NCBI GenBank assembly: GCA_022496805.1
Contig: CM040100.1
Span: 12,739,009 to 12,803,008 of the forward strand
Length of the DNA: 64,000 nucleotides
Origin: Pohlia nutans
Taxonomy: Eukaryota; Streptophyta; Bryopsida; Bryales; Mniaceae
Direction: 5' to 3'
This document shows, in pieces, positions 22,939-34,758 of this stretch. The position numbers were made by a program, and so were the translations under genes. Within the stretch, counting starts at the first letter, position 1. Every line of letters begins with the position of its first letter. The notes under the pieces were generated by a model, which saw only the letters and a list, made by a program, of their open reading frames with translations, was not told the DNA's origin and did not search any database.

Positions 22939-23660
22939 TCAGCGGACTTTGAATGTTTTTAACTATGTGAAAAAAACTTTTTTTCCAATTTTTTTTTGCA
23001 CTAGATTATGCAGGACATTTTCTATATCTAGGATTTTTTTCATAATTTTTTGAATTTTTTAAATTTTTGCCAAAATCGTGATGGCAGATCAGGGATTCAG
23101 GGCTGTGAGCTGTTTTTTTTTTTTCAGCGGACTTTGAATGTTTTTAACTATGTGAAAAAAACTTTTTTTCCAAATTTTTTTTTGCACTAGATTATGCAGG
23201 ACGTTTTCTATATCTAGGATTTTTTTCATAATTTTTTGAATTTTTTAAATTTTTGCCAAAATCGTGATGGCAGATCAGGGATTCAGGGCTGTGAGCTGTT
23301 TTTTTTTTTTTCAGCGGACTTTGAATGTTTTTAACTATGTGAAAAAAACTTTTTTTCCAATTTTTTTTTGCACTAGATTATGCAGGACGTTTTCTATATC
23401 TAGGATTTTTTTCATATTTTTTTGAATTTTTTAAATTTTTGCCAAAATCATGATGGCAGATCAGGGATTCAGGGCTGTAAGCTGTTTTTTTTTTTTCAGC
23501 GGACTTTGAATGTTTTTAACTATGTGAAAAAAAAAAAATTTCCAATTTTTTTTTTGCACTAGATTATGTAGGGCGTTTTCTATATCTAGGATTTTTTTCA
23601 TAATATTTTGAATTTATTTATTTTTTGCCAAAATCGTGGTGGTTGTGAGCTATTTTTTTT
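22939..23660. repeat. 185-bp tandem repeat, four copies
   Basis: Units start with CAGCGGACTTTGAATGTTTT at about 22940, 23125, 23312 and 23497 (periods 185-187). The first three are nearly identical; the fourth is shortened and diverged. Each contains poly-T runs and the phrase GATGGCAGATCAGGGATTC. The array lies wholly inside the TA-flanked transposon. Confidence 0.9.
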
Positions 23661-25432
23661 TGCTCCTATGATGAAAAGTACAATGATAACCAATAATACC
23701 AAATTTGAATTTTAAAAATATAAAATGTTATTTCTTTGAAATTTTAATGTGTATTGCTTCTAAACTCTATAAATGTAGATCTAAAAATGTTTTGGGAAAT
23801 TAAACCGGAAGTATAATTTAAAGAATATTCTTGGAATATTCCAACATATTTCAAAATATTCCAAAATAATATAAAATATTTTGAAATATTCCAAAAGATT
23901 CCAAAAGATTCCAAAAATATATTAAAATATTGTACACGGATGTCGTACGACAATGATTTGCATTATAATAGATACTGAAATCGCACGAATATAACAAAAG
24001 GCATTAATATGATACGTATACGATACTGAATTCGCATTAACTAAAATTGCACGTTATCCGTGTCTTATCAGTCATGTGAAGTAGATACACGATTAACGCA
24101 CGGATTCCGTCAAGCACGACTTCCGTGCGGAAACAATACTTTTTTGATAATCACGGAAAAGACACTGCATCGACATCTTAGTAATGCATGTCACTTCCGT
24201 ACTGTAACGACACTTCTAAATGCACGTATGACGTGCGGAATCAGTGTTTTACGATAAACGCACTGAATCAGTGCAGAATCAGTGGGGTCGGAAATTCCTG
24301 ATGTAGAGGAACGTTTTTGAGTGACGGACATTTCTACATCTGGGTCGTTGGTTAGAGCTAAAATTTTATCTTTGTATCTTTGGGCAGACGTAACGGTAGA
24401 AGGCCTTTGAGACATTCTGAAAATACAAGTATAATTTGTCAAAGTTGTGTTGGAGCTTTTCTTTTTATCACCTCTAAGTTGCTCCTCCCCACAACTTAAT
24501 TTGTGGGGCCGCACGGAGTATGACTTTTGAGAAGAAGATGTTTGAATTATTTTTGCTACCAAAGATTTTGTAGTTGGGATTGCTAGTCCTACGGTGCTTA
24601 GTAATGATTAGACATGAGGAAGTATCTACTAGATTCATACAACATATATTCCGAGCATTATTAGGGGCCATATCCCCATTCATAATAATGAATATACAGT
24701 AAATTTTGCTATCATGGTTGGTCATACAAATACTACACATACAATAATATGACGGCCAACAATATATAGAGGGCATGAAATTGTAATCATTGTTAAGATT
24801 ATGATTGTGATTCCAAGGCAAAGCATACATGTTCCAATACATGGAGTTGGTTTTAGTAATGCAACAAAGATTGACATACAAATCCATCAAAATCAAAACT
24901 GAGACATTACGCATACACACTAGGGTTGGATCCTTTCTCATAATTGTCAAAGTACAATTATCTAGGCTTTCATAATAAGCCTTAGAGGGTTTTAAATTTC
25001 TAAGTAAAGCTATGTAGAGATGAAGGGAAGGAGTATACGTACCTTGCTGGCTGGAGTTTGGTTGAACCTTGAGCTTTTTGTTGTGTTGTCCGTTTGAGCA
25101 GGCATGCCTAAATGCCTTGGCTATATCAGCTTCACTCCCGTACAGCGTGACCTTCAGCAGCTCCTCTACAACACGGGCAGGCTTTCTTCTAGCAAGGCAG
25201 GCAGTCAGCTCCGCTCCGGCAGTGTTCTCGAGCAGCTCCTCTCCGGCAGCGTTCTCAGGCAGTTCCTTCAATGTGGACCGAGCTGCTCTTTCGTGTAAGT
25301 GTCCTACTGATCTATAGCCCTGTGGCTTGTGAATTGGTGGTGAGGGAGACAAGGAGTGAGAAAGATGATATCTTGAGAGCAGGGGAGTATTGGCGCACTC
25401 AACTTGATAGCTTGGAGGGTGGGAGGTGGTAA

Positions 25433-25698
25433 CACTACTAGAGAGTGCGTAAAAACCAAGACAAAACCAAGACACATGTGTTGGAACCAACAGAGAATGG
25501 GTTTAACGTAGCAAACATTTAGTCATCTGCACAGAACCAACAAGTTTTCTCTTGGAACCAACAAGTTCATGTTGATTTTCCTCTTGGAACCAACAATTTC
25601 CTGATGATTTTCCGGAATCAACTGTTCCTAACCCGCACAGAACCAACAGAATTTCTCTTGATTTTGTGCGGGTTAGGAACCCCATTTCTCTAGTAGTG
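25433..25698. mobile_element. CACTA-type MITE (266 bp)
   Basis: Termini CACTACTAGAGA and its inverse, TCTCTAGTAGTG, with a 3-bp duplication TAA at 25430-25432 and 25699-25701. CACTA ends with 3-bp target duplications are diagnostic of the CACTA/EnSpm superfamily. The interior repeats GGAACCAACA(A/G) several times and contains inverted pieces (CTAACCCGCACAG / GTGCGGGTTAGG). No coding capacity. Confidence 0.75.
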
Positions 25699-25701
25699 TA
25701 A

Positions 25702-26760
25702 GTGGATGAGGACTGAAGCTATGGGAAGAACTGAAGAAGGAGTGGAGACTGGAGGGGGGATGGAGTTTGCAGTGAGGGCTGGAGGAAGAAAACACTAGGA
25801 GAGAGTAGCGATTTTGCACGGCAGAGAGAAGTGAGGAGCAAGTGAACCTTGGCGGCTTATAAGCTGAGCAGTTTGGTTGGGGTCGCTCGTGGGTGTTTTT
25901 CTTTGGAGCTGTCTTCTTGTCGTTTTTGCTGAGTTGGGGTTGCGGCGTTCTCTGCATTGATGTGTCATTTTCGTTCAAATGGATTCTTTTGGTGTACGCT
26001 GCCAGGCTTTCACAAAAGCCGTATTTTTTGCTCCAGTTGGAAACGGCGTTGTGGGGGCGTTGTTTTTGTAGACCAGGTACGTGCAGAGCAATTTTGGGGT
26101 TTGTTGAGTCTTTTTCCGCGTCTGACAGGGTCGAGGTAGGTTTATTTAGGTTTTGGATTGCTCTTCGTGATGAAATCACGCACGTAATTTCAGGGCTTTC
26201 ACAGAGGTCTTTCTCGGTGGTCGTGAGGTTCAGAGGTCTTACACGATGGTCGCCAAGCTGTGGGGTTCTAAGTTGGGTTTGCGTTTGATGCGTTTCCCGG
26301 ATTTGCTGGAGTCTCGTGCAGCACGATTCTGCGAGCGTTTGAATTCTTCCGGGGATTTGGAGCTGCGGCATCTTCACGAGCTACTTCTTCTCCTTTTTCG
26401 GTTTGTTTAGACCCCTCCCATTTTTCTTGGTTGACGTCCTTCGTTGAGAGCTGTCAGCGGCGGGTTTGGCACGCAGCATCCTGGCCGCGTTTGCTGGTGC
26501 TGCGGGAGCTGGTGTCTTCCTGACTTTTTGTCTGTTCTCCCATCGTCCTGCACATGGGTTCGGATTAGCTGGCAGGTTGGTCGAGCGCGCGGCTGAGCAG
26601 GGTTCGGAGCTGTCAGGGTTTGGGAGCGTGCGCGGCGACGACCTGCGGCTCTGTCGTGTGTTGGCGAGGAGCACTTGGCCACCAATCTCATCAATCATAC
26701 ATTGAACAACGATGCTAGTTTGTAAGCGATGAGCAGTGAGCGGTGAGCAGTGAGGCACAG
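25702..26760. other. GC-richer stretch with no assignable gene
   Basis: Both strands have ORFs of 60-235 codons, but their proteins are low in complexity (Ser/Pro/Arg-rich) and match nothing I recognise. The end (26733-26750) carries an 18-bp inverse match to the end of the 92-bp repeats at 32128 and 35171. Confidence 0.35.
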
Positions 26761-27963
26761 AATTTAGAGCGGTGAAGTCTGGTTTGACTTCGTCAAATAT
26801 ACTAAATTTAGAAAATATTTGAATATTAGGCTATTTTTAGGGATTTTAGGGACCCATTACCACGGAATATTTATCCCCTATGACCACGGAATGGAGCATG
26901 GAGAAGTGAAAAATATTGCCAGAACGATCTCGTATTAACCCTTGAATGATTCTGGGCTTCGTATATACAACAGTCAAAGCAGTGTACACGGTGGGCCCCT
27001 AAAAAATTGCAGGAAATCGAAGCAGACATCAGCGAATCGAACCGTGTGGATGGTAACAAGAGAACGTTTGAGGTGCGGTGAAATTTTTTGAACATCAACT
27101 ACAATAAGATGAGGCTGCAATTTAGAGTAGCAGATTGATGTTCATCAGTCACAGACTACATGAAACTGATTTGTGATCAGGAAAAAATCGCTGTTTGAGA
27201 TACGCTCAATCAGAACGGTGAATAACGATAGGTTGCGCTTCTATAAATTTTTGGGGTTCAGTAATTGCAAAAACGATTCATGAAACTGCAATCAAATGGT
27301 GCGTAAGTGTGGTTGACGGGGTCGCCCGGAGTACCGAAGGGTTTTGGAACAATATACGCCACGATGGCAGAGTGAAAGACTTGAGCTGCGGTACAACAGT
27401 TGCGATGATGTCCCTCGTGGCGTAGCAGACGGTGGCGAGATGGCGCTACTTCCAACTGATTCAACTGTCATTGCTTGTTGGCCTTTCATGGCAGTTGGCT
27501 CGCGCCAAAACGCTGCCCTAAGCCTCCACAATGCCGTAATATAGAAGATATGGGAACTGGCCAGTGTATAGCATCTTATACTCAAAATTTCATAACAACA
27601 ATCAAAACAAACCAACACCCGGAAAGAATTCGTAAATTCACGAAGTCACTAGAGAAACAAAGCACAAAATGGACCTCAGTCATGAGTTCTCTAATCGCCG
27701 TCCTGAACTAGGGAATGCAAAAAAAATTAGGAAAATTTCCCTAGATGTTGGGATCACTCTATGGAGTGAAAAGCTATGACTACAATCTACTGAGCACAAT
27801 CCTCCACACTCCGGCACTTGGTCACGAATTCCACGTTGTCCTCGTCAAGTAATAGCAACATCACTCAAACTTCTCCACGAACTCACCCAATCACGCCAAA
27901 AATGCCACCATCTGTCCACCAAAGTCACCTTCTAATCCGCTTCCTACGATCACACCTGCAATT

Positions 27964-28675
27964 TCAGCGACGATTAGCAACAACAGGAACCCTAAATCGA
28001 GGCTGTGAATGTAAACAAATGAAGCAAGCCCCATCGCATACAAAAATTCTCCCACATCCGCCGCAGAAGCGCCGAGTCCGTGCACCACACATGATGCAAT
28101 AGGCACGGTCATGTGGATGGCCTTCCACGCGATGAAGACCTCTCGGGGCAAAATTCCGAACAGCACCTCGTACGTTGTCAGCTCGTACAAAGGGCAACAC
28201 CAAAGCCTCTGCAAGGTTCATCCGCCACAATGCGCGTGCAAGGATTGGTAGTCCCATCTCATGCTGGTCTTCTGAGTACAACACAAACGAATTGTCAAGA
28301 GTAGAATCAAGGATAAACAGGAACACTCTGTGCCACCATTTGTGTAATTGAAGCTGGACGGTGTAGTACTCCCTCTTCTGATCAACTACATCCACTCCTC
28401 GCATATTTGACTGGTATTGGAGAAGAATTGGTGACGTTGGATATTCTACTCGTTCACGACCGATCCACCTTCCTGCAAAGGCCTCTGGGTTGATTGCTGT
28501 GGAGAGCAAGAACATTGGCTTGGAGTCTATTCAACAGATGGCGCAAATTTTTCTGCTGCGATGCATTCGCACAACAAGGGTCCCTCGCTCAGTCAATTGG
28601 GTCTTAGGGAAGCCAGCTAGGGACGAACGAAAACCCTTTCGGTTCTTGCGAACAGTACCTGCATTCCCAGCTAAC
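27964..28675 (-). pseudogene. piggyBac-type transposase, C-terminal fragment
   Basis: The frame reads AGNAGTVRKNRKGF, an in-frame TGA at 28531-28533, FLLSTAINP, then the diagnostic block SNMRGVDVVDQ with the third catalytic Asp, followed by YYTVQLQLHKWWHR. The C-terminus has the Cys-rich finger CIMCGARTRRFCGGCG and CDGACFIC. This is the piggyBac DDE_Tnp_1_7 family plus its C-terminal zinc-binding domain. The first two catalytic Asp residues and the N-terminus are missing; no transposon ends could be matched around it. A domesticated gene is unlikely because of the stop and the truncation. Confidence 0.85.
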
Positions 28676-29547
28676 AGTTAGGTTCCAGTGCTACACAGAA
28701 TCCACATACTTGCACAATCTAAAAAAACATGCAAGCAGCGCACCAGTATTTTTGGCCATGTGTACATGGTTGTACTTTGTAACCAAGTTACAGTACCTTT
28801 ATTGATCTACTGATCCGCCCACCAGGACTAATCCATGATCCATGATGAACTAACTTCCACCCAATTTTGCAATAGTTATTATTAAATGTATTACAACTTA
28901 CAAACAAGTGAAGGTTCTCATGGTGCCTCTAAGATAAGTTAAGTGTAAGAGCATCTCTACTCATACACGCTAGACATGACTCGATGAAATTATTCATTTA
29001 CATTTGAAGAGTCCTTACACTTACACTCCCCTACCCTTGCACGTCCCTCACACATCAAAAGTGCACTTCAAATAGTCAATGGACCAATCACAAGTAAAAT
29101 GTGGGGATATAGTCAACTAAATAGCGATTTGAAGGATCACTTCTTAACATGCTAGGATTGAGAGTCAAGAGAGCATTTTTCATCTAGTTTTCGAGTATGA
29201 GAGACTCTGGGAGGGCAACAATGGAGCTACAATGAAGGGACGCAATAGTGCAGCAACAGCAAGAGTAACCCTATCCGGTCTTGACCAAGGACCACACAAA
29301 TATAATACCGGTAGACGCCACTAGACATTCAACCTTACTAGATGTCATATTACAACTTACACACGATGTTTGTCCACGCAATGCTCAGCTTCTTTTAAAC
29401 ATTTTCTAAGCATCATTCTCCACTATCACTCTAGATCACTCTGGGTTGGTGAACAGTTTCTTTGGCTGTGACATTAGATAAGACATTAATAACCAGGGCC
29501 CTAAAAACTCACCCTTGCTACACTAAATGGTGTATTCAGTGTTTAAG
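28676..29547. other. intergenic DNA, no gene seen
   Basis: No recognisable protein or RNA. A short phrase near 29517-29545 (ACACTAAATGGTGTATTCAG) resembles the ends of the MITE at 37811-38021. Confidence 0.4.
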
Positions 29548-29880
29548 GATAATTGATCTCTTTTAATACAATTCGTTCAAAGCTAAAGAGAAATAGTGTC
29601 CCTTCACACTACATAGGAGTTTGCCATTTGTCATTTTTACTTTCATTGAGGGTACCATGATAATTGATGTCTTTTAATACAATTCGTTCAAAGCTAAAGA
29701 GAAATAGTGTCCCTTCACACTACATAGGAGTTTGTCATTTGTCATTTTTACTTTCATTGAGGGTACCATGATAATTGATGTCTTTCAATACAATTCGTTC
29801 AAAGCTAAAGAGAAATAGTGTCCCTTCACACTACATAGGAGTTTGCCATTTGTCATTTTTACTTTCATTGAGGGTACAAT
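29548..29880. repeat. 111-bp tandem repeat, three copies
   Basis: Three near-identical units start with AATTGATSTCTTT at 29551, 29662 and 29773. The very high identity points to recent duplication. A second small duplication of 44 bp (TATAAAGTTGTCATACGTCA) follows at 29925-30012. Confidence 0.92.
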
Positions 29881-31104
29881 GTTCTTTTCAAGTAATAAGA
29901 GTAGCATGATGTAGCATGCCATATTTTTTTTATAAAGTTGTCATACGTCATAAGAACACTACATTCATTTTTTTTATAAAGTTGTCATACGTCATTAGAA
30001 CACTACATTCATTTGTCAATATGTTTGCATTGGGATTACTAAAAAAGTAATTGATAAACGAAATCATTGATAAAAGATGAACTCTAAGACAACAGATAAA
30101 AGAGGTTCATAGACGAAATTGATAAACAAAATTGATAAACCGAATTATGAACGGAAAAACAACATATAAAAGCCAGCTACATGCAATGGAGTGTCCCCAG
30201 CTGCCTCTCGGTACCGAGCAGCTTGAATACAAGAAGTGGGGAGTTCTCGACTAGATTAATCATAGGGTAGCGAACGGGAATATTTGTGGCCAACGTTTGC
30301 TCGGGCGCCCGCTTCGGATGTGCGCGTGCCTCGTCTTGCGCCACAGACTCATTCTTTGTCGTCGAAGAGCCTCGTTTGTTCGTTCAAGCAAGGCAGTGAG
30401 AGCTTCACGTCTCGCTCCCTACTCCCTGCTCCCTGCATGTCGCAGAGCCTGAGCGATTACAGCTACCGTTACAGACTTATGCATTGATTGTTTGGAGAGT
30501 CGAGTCTTAGAGGGAGGGAGGTTTCCAATTCCTTGATGAGCTTGGAAGCAAATCATGGGTTTGTCCACTTCCGGCAGACAATTAATTGCAGTATTACAGG
30601 CCTGCACTAACTAAAAGTCAACCATGTTTTGGGATGACGGGTTCCCTGGAAGGGCGTCCGGAATGACCACGTCGACTCGTTGAGGATACAAACAATCATA
30701 CAATAATTGATTTTCTAGACTCACTGTATTGCGCTCTCACTACTGATTCACGAGCTATGGAGGAGACCCATGCATGGAATTGACAATATTTATGCTGCTC
30801 GTTGGTGAATATATGCTGTCGACGTCTTTTCACTGATTATCGAAGAGAAGAAAGAACTCCCGTTCTGTTCTATTGTGTTCGTTTAGTTACGGTCCCAAGT
30901 CATGGCCATGAGAGCGACATATATGCTCGAGCATATATTCTCTTCAATTACTTCCGAATTATCCATTTGAATCACTGTGAGTTTCTTCCATGTCCGAGAT
31001 ATTAAGGTTGTGATCGAATAGAAGACGAACTGTTTGAGTTCGACGTTACCAGTAGCACGTTACTCTCGACTGGTAGAGCAAATGATTGCTAAATGACACT
31101 CCTG

Positions 31105-31605
31105 ATGCAACTCGTTGCCGAGAAACACGATTAGGGGTTGCATGAACCTCTCAACTTCTTGGGTCACAGATAAGCATAAGACGTGCAAGGGAGACTGCAG
31201 CTGTCGCTCGTTACCGAGCAGCTCGATAAGGGCTGGCAGGTAGCTCTTGCCTGGGTGAGGAATCTATTAGCCGAAGATAGTTAACGTGGAGCCCGGAGTC
31301 TCCTACTGCAGCTCGGTACCGAGCAACTCGATTAGGAGTTGCACGTAGATCTTGCCTGAGTGTGAAATAATTACTCGAAGACACTTATGATGTTGTTCGG
31401 TACCGAGCAGCTCAATAATGCCTGATATATATCTCTCGCCTGGGTGTGAAATTATTAGCCGAAGATACTTTTGATACTGCTTGGTATCGAGCAGCATGAT
31501 TTTGGGTGACATTTAGCTATAGCCTGGGTCTGAAATATTTAGCTTTAGATAGTTTTGATGCTGCTCGGTACCGAGCAGCTCAATCTAGCTCAATTTTGTT
31601 AGATT
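31105..31605. repeat. tandem array built on the palindrome GCTCGGTACCGAGC
   Basis: Six degenerate units of about 82-106 bp at roughly 31110, 31210, 31310, 31395, 31478 and 31563. Each opens with the 14-bp palindrome or a close variant, then AGCTCGAT, then a phrase like CTCTTGCCTGGGTGTGAAAT and TAGCCGAAGATA. A single extra copy of the palindrome lies at 30209-30222. Period and degeneracy speak for an old array; it is not a CRISPR. Confidence 0.8.
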
Positions 31606-31619
31606 TGTGAAAGATTTTG

Positions 31620-31725
31620 ATCTCTCGCATGGATTAGCTCGTTACCTGCAGCTCTCGTTACCAGCTCGTTACCTGCAGCTCATTACCAAGTAGTCTACCT
31701 GCAGCTCGTTACCTACGAGTGGGAG
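31620..31725. repeat. short repeat of CAGCTCGTTACCTG
   Basis: Several close copies of the 14-bp phrase follow the palindromic array; stray copies recur near 31980 and 32105. Confidence 0.7.
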
Positions 31726-31849
31726 TTCCATGCACTGTTTTCCTAAGTCGTGAGAGTGTGGCATGACGACACCCGGGAGTGCTACGTTACGAGTCCCACT
31801 CCAGTGTTAGAATTTTTTCTCTCTAAGTGTGGAGATTACGGCATGACGA

Positions 31850-32090
31850 GACCCGGGAGTATGAGTGGGTGCGTGTGGTGCATGACGAGTGGTGCGTGAC
31901 GAGTACGAGTGGTGCGTGTGGTGCGTGACGAGTGGTGCGTAACGTGGGGTACATATGGTGCGTGACGTGCGTGAGGGAGCCAGCTCGTTACCAGTGCCGC
32001 GTGACGGTGTGTGACGAGTGGTGCGTGACGAGTCACGCGTGTAGTGCGTGTGGTGCGTGACGTGCGTGGTGAGCCAGCTCGTGAAGGAGC
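31850..32090. repeat. GTGCGTGACGAGTG minisatellite
   Basis: Irregular head-to-tail copies of GTGCGTGACGAG and GTGGTGCGTGTG. The minus-strand ORF over it is a Thr/Arg/His repeat artefact. Confidence 0.85.
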
Positions 32091-32127
32091 CAACTTGTTA
32101 CCAGTACCTCTCGTTACCTGCAGCTCA

Positions 32128-32219
32128 TTACCATCACACTAAATCCTCGGTCATAGGACCCACTTTCCTTACTAAACCCATTCAAAAATCCTGAAATTTT
32201 ACTGCTCACCGCTCACTGC
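32128..32219. repeat. 92-bp direct repeat, left copy
   Basis: Identical over 92 bp to 35171-35262, in direct orientation, starting TTACCATCACACTAAATCC and ending GCTCACCGCTCACTGC. The two copies bracket the ParB-methyltransferase pseudogene. The ends are not TG...CA, so this is not an ordinary LTR. Confidence 0.9.
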
Positions 32220-32244
32220 CGAACACGACCAAGTGCCAATTGCT

Positions 32245-34240
32245 GATTCCACTTTGCAGGATGGTAGCTCTTCCTTTGGTTCGGCCAATCCTTCAATTCG
32301 ATATACGGTGACTGGAACAAGACTTTTGGTCAGGCTATCGAGGAGGAGACCGCTGTTTCTACGTCTCGACAAAAAATGATCAGGGAACTTCTATGGATGT
32401 AACAGATGAAGTTATCGCGACATGGAATGAGCATTAGAAACAGAGGAATTCCGAGTTTGAGGAGTTTCTTAAAGGGGACCCAGATCTCACATTTCTGGCC
32501 AACAAAATGCTTTTTGTCTGGGATGGTAATCACCGGCTAATGGCATGGTATCCGTACATTGTTCCGAAACACCCATTGGAGCTTAAGTGGCATTATGCGG
32601 TTGAAGCAAGACTTTTGCTTACACTTGGCCACACTGGCCAACTCATTGATGCCATGAATGACATCAATAGGTAATTATTTTGACCATGTACACCTTCTTT
32701 TATTTGGATATATATTGCTTGTGACGAGTATCTTCTTACCATTTCCAAAATGTATCTTTGTAGGTCGACCGAACATTCGCACGTGAAAACCAATATGATT
32801 CACATGTTGCACAGAATAAACAGTTTTGGGCAACTTCCGCTCACTAATTTCAAATCCCTCTTCACTCCGGAGGAGTACAAACGCTGCGAGAACCGGAAGC
32901 CCCTGTTCTCATGGCATCCACTTACGAAGGACGTCTTCATCACGTTCTTGTATAGAGTAAGAAATCTCAACCTCCTATTTTCACGAGTGTCCCTGACTGG
33001 ATCAAGGCGGACGTGGACGACTTTGTTGAGACGCTATTTGCATACTCGGTCCAGCTCCTATCTGACGATGGTGCAATTCTTCTTTTCCTTCCAGAAAGTC
33101 CCTCCATCAGAAAGGATGTTCTAGGGTGGGCTCAAGAGTACGGATACATGCAATACAAGGACTGGTGGGGCATAAACGAGCTTCGACTTTCCTCGTGTAG
33201 AGACCCGCAACGCACGGTACATTATCCTACTGCCTTGTTGATTCTACTTTGCGTATTCATTGCCATATTCACTTATCATTGAATTCTCCCTACTTTTGCA
33301 GTCTTGCAGGTTCTGGAATCTACTGTTTTTCAGGCACAAACTAAAGGACACCCCCGTTCACTCTGGTTTCAAGATCCGCATCATTCCTGAGGTTCATGAC
33401 GCTGGTATTGACCTGGAGGAAGATGACCTCCTACACAATTTTACGACAGCAAAAACGCAGCTCATGAATGGCTAGATTCCATGGAGAGGGGCACGAGAGA
33501 AAGATCCTCGGTTCTTGCAAACTCTTGTGGAGGCAGCCACAGATCTTGGAGAGGTGGTCCTCGATTACCACGCCTCCACTGGTAAGTATTACTACATTGT
33601 TTTTGGTGCGCCTCTACAAATGCCCGATTGCATCAAATTACTAATTTGTTTAAATCCTTGCAGGAGCATCCGTTCATGCATGTCGGTCTTCTGGGCGGCA
33701 CCTCATAGCATTAGAGTCGGATTCTGAAATTTTTAGAGGAGTTCTGGAGCCTCTCCAGGGCCCCCATCCCACGCGAGGAGCTAGTCCCAGAAAGCGGCAA
33801 CTTGATGCCCATGTTGGTGATGACAACCAACCTGCACCAAAAGTCAAACGGCCTCGCTTCTGTAAGTAAGGTCACCCTAAATTTTGGTTACACTTGCTAT
33901 TCAATTTTCCTAAATGGACAAAATTGCTAATGCTTATTCTTTGCCGCCTGCAATGCACTTTGCCTAATTCGCTTCATTCTCCCTATTTGCAGGAAACCCC
34001 GGAAGCGCAGAGTAAGCCATCTCCTCAATCAAATGACTAACCCTGAGGATTCCTACAGTTTACCTTGTTATATTCAGCCCCTAGCAGATGCCTTCGCCGC
34101 CGATCCCCAGAGTAATGCTTGTCGGGTAAAGTCTCGAAAGGTCAGTTTTGGGGTTCATAAGTTTTTCGACTTGGAAGCTACAGAGGAGATCTCGTGTAGC
34201 GATTCTGCCAATTCAAGCGAGTTTTCCGATTGGAATTAAT
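32245..34240 (+). pseudogene. ParB-like / beta-class DNA methyltransferase fusion, decayed, five exon-like blocks
   Basis: Coding-like blocks separated by GT-AG introns: up to 32671, 32764-33217, about 33309-33581, 33663-33867 and 33994-34239. Block 1 has VWDGNHRLMAWYPYI, the DGNHR motif of ParB/sulfiredoxin-like nucleotide-binding domains. Later come a degenerate QPPI in the place of the (D/N/S)PP(Y/W) methylase motif, then GAILLFLPES, and finally VLDYHASTG followed by LIALESD, resembling methylase motif I. The order IV before I is that of beta-class N4/N6 DNA methyltransferases. The last block is a Ser/Asp/Glu-rich tail. Defects: TAG at 32435-32437, a frame change near 32955, TAG at 33473-33475. 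ParB-methylase fusions are typical of phages and bacterial mobile elements, so an old transfer or a mobile eukaryotic family is possible. Confidence 0.65.
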
Positions 34241-34758
34241 TTCGTGCGTTTTCAATTGTACTCTTTTGAGCAGCGAGACTAAAAGGGTCGCTGCCTACTT
34301 TTATTCATTATTTTCGTGCTTTGATTCCCTCTAATCTCCTATGTTATTTATATTGTACACTCTATGTCTGACAAACGGTGTTTGAAGCATATATTGTAAG
34401 AAGAATATCAGGCAGTTCAATGCCCCATGAACGATGATCATGTCTGATAACCGGTGTCAAAAGCAAGATTACCCAAAAATAATCTCGCTGCTATGCAGCT
34501 CCAAAAACCGATAACCCAATCCATAGTCATTAATCTCTCAATCACAGCAAGCCATTACATGACACAAGACTCCACAACATTCCAGGCGTAATGAGGTTCA
34601 GTATGAAATGTTTGTGAATTGGGTTCAAGTGTAAATAGGATCTACTCGTTCTATATTTCCCAATAACTCCAAAATGCTTAATCTACACTGTTTCTTAGCT
34701 CCAAAACCATTACCTCCAGGAGACAGAGCCAACAAAAACAAACCCCAATCTACCTGCC

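Larger units (their letters stand above)
22341..24303. mobile_element. TA-flanked non-autonomous DNA transposon (1963 bp)
   Basis: Terminal inverted repeats of about 48 bp start CATCAGGAATTTCGGACCCC on the left; the right end is the same but for one base. TA duplications lie at 22339-22340 and 24304-24305, and the host reading frame is restored if the element is removed. The outer ~280 bp on each side carry many short, degenerate inverted motifs around CACTGATTC and CGATACTGA, like subterminal transposase sites. The core holds a 185-bp satellite and a SINE. TA targets suggest a Tc1/mariner-type or related superfamily. No transposase is encoded. Confidence 0.8.
20824..24421 (-). pseudogene. 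unrecognised gene split by a TA-flanked transposon
   Basis: Coding-like pieces run leftward from ATG at about 24418 (MSQRPSTVTSAQRYKDK..., preceded by a good intron acceptor TTTTCAG), are interrupted by the element at 22341-24303, and resume at 22338. Removing the element plus one TA gives an unbroken frame across the junction. Later pieces (22282-21863, 21848-21399, 21249-20824) are in different frames, so there are frameshifts or unseen introns. The middle part has a Cys pair (CQHCTSCFPF); the last piece is rich in Glu/Lys/Leu and likely coiled-coil. I do not recognise the family; a retroelement gag-like or ORF1-like protein is possible. Confidence 0.55.

Noticed and set aside
24474..25490. 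338-codon minus-strand ORF
   Set aside because: No domain, odd composition, and its left half (Tyr/Cys/Met/Asn-rich) looks like intron; only the block near 25041-25320 looks coding-like, ending at a good donor, but it does not join the next ATG in frame.
25673..26377. 234-codon minus-strand ORF and overlapping plus-strand ORF of 131 codons
   Set aside because: Low complexity (Ser/Pro/Lys/Asn), no motif, overlaps the CACTA MITE end.
26407..26705. Overlapping GC-rich ORFs on both strands
   Set aside because: Arg/Pro/Ala-rich translations are typical of GC-rich non-coding DNA; nothing recognisable.
31105..31605. CRISPR-like appearance of regularly spaced palindromes
   Set aside because: Eukaryotic context, units degenerate throughout with similar spacers; it is a tandem array.
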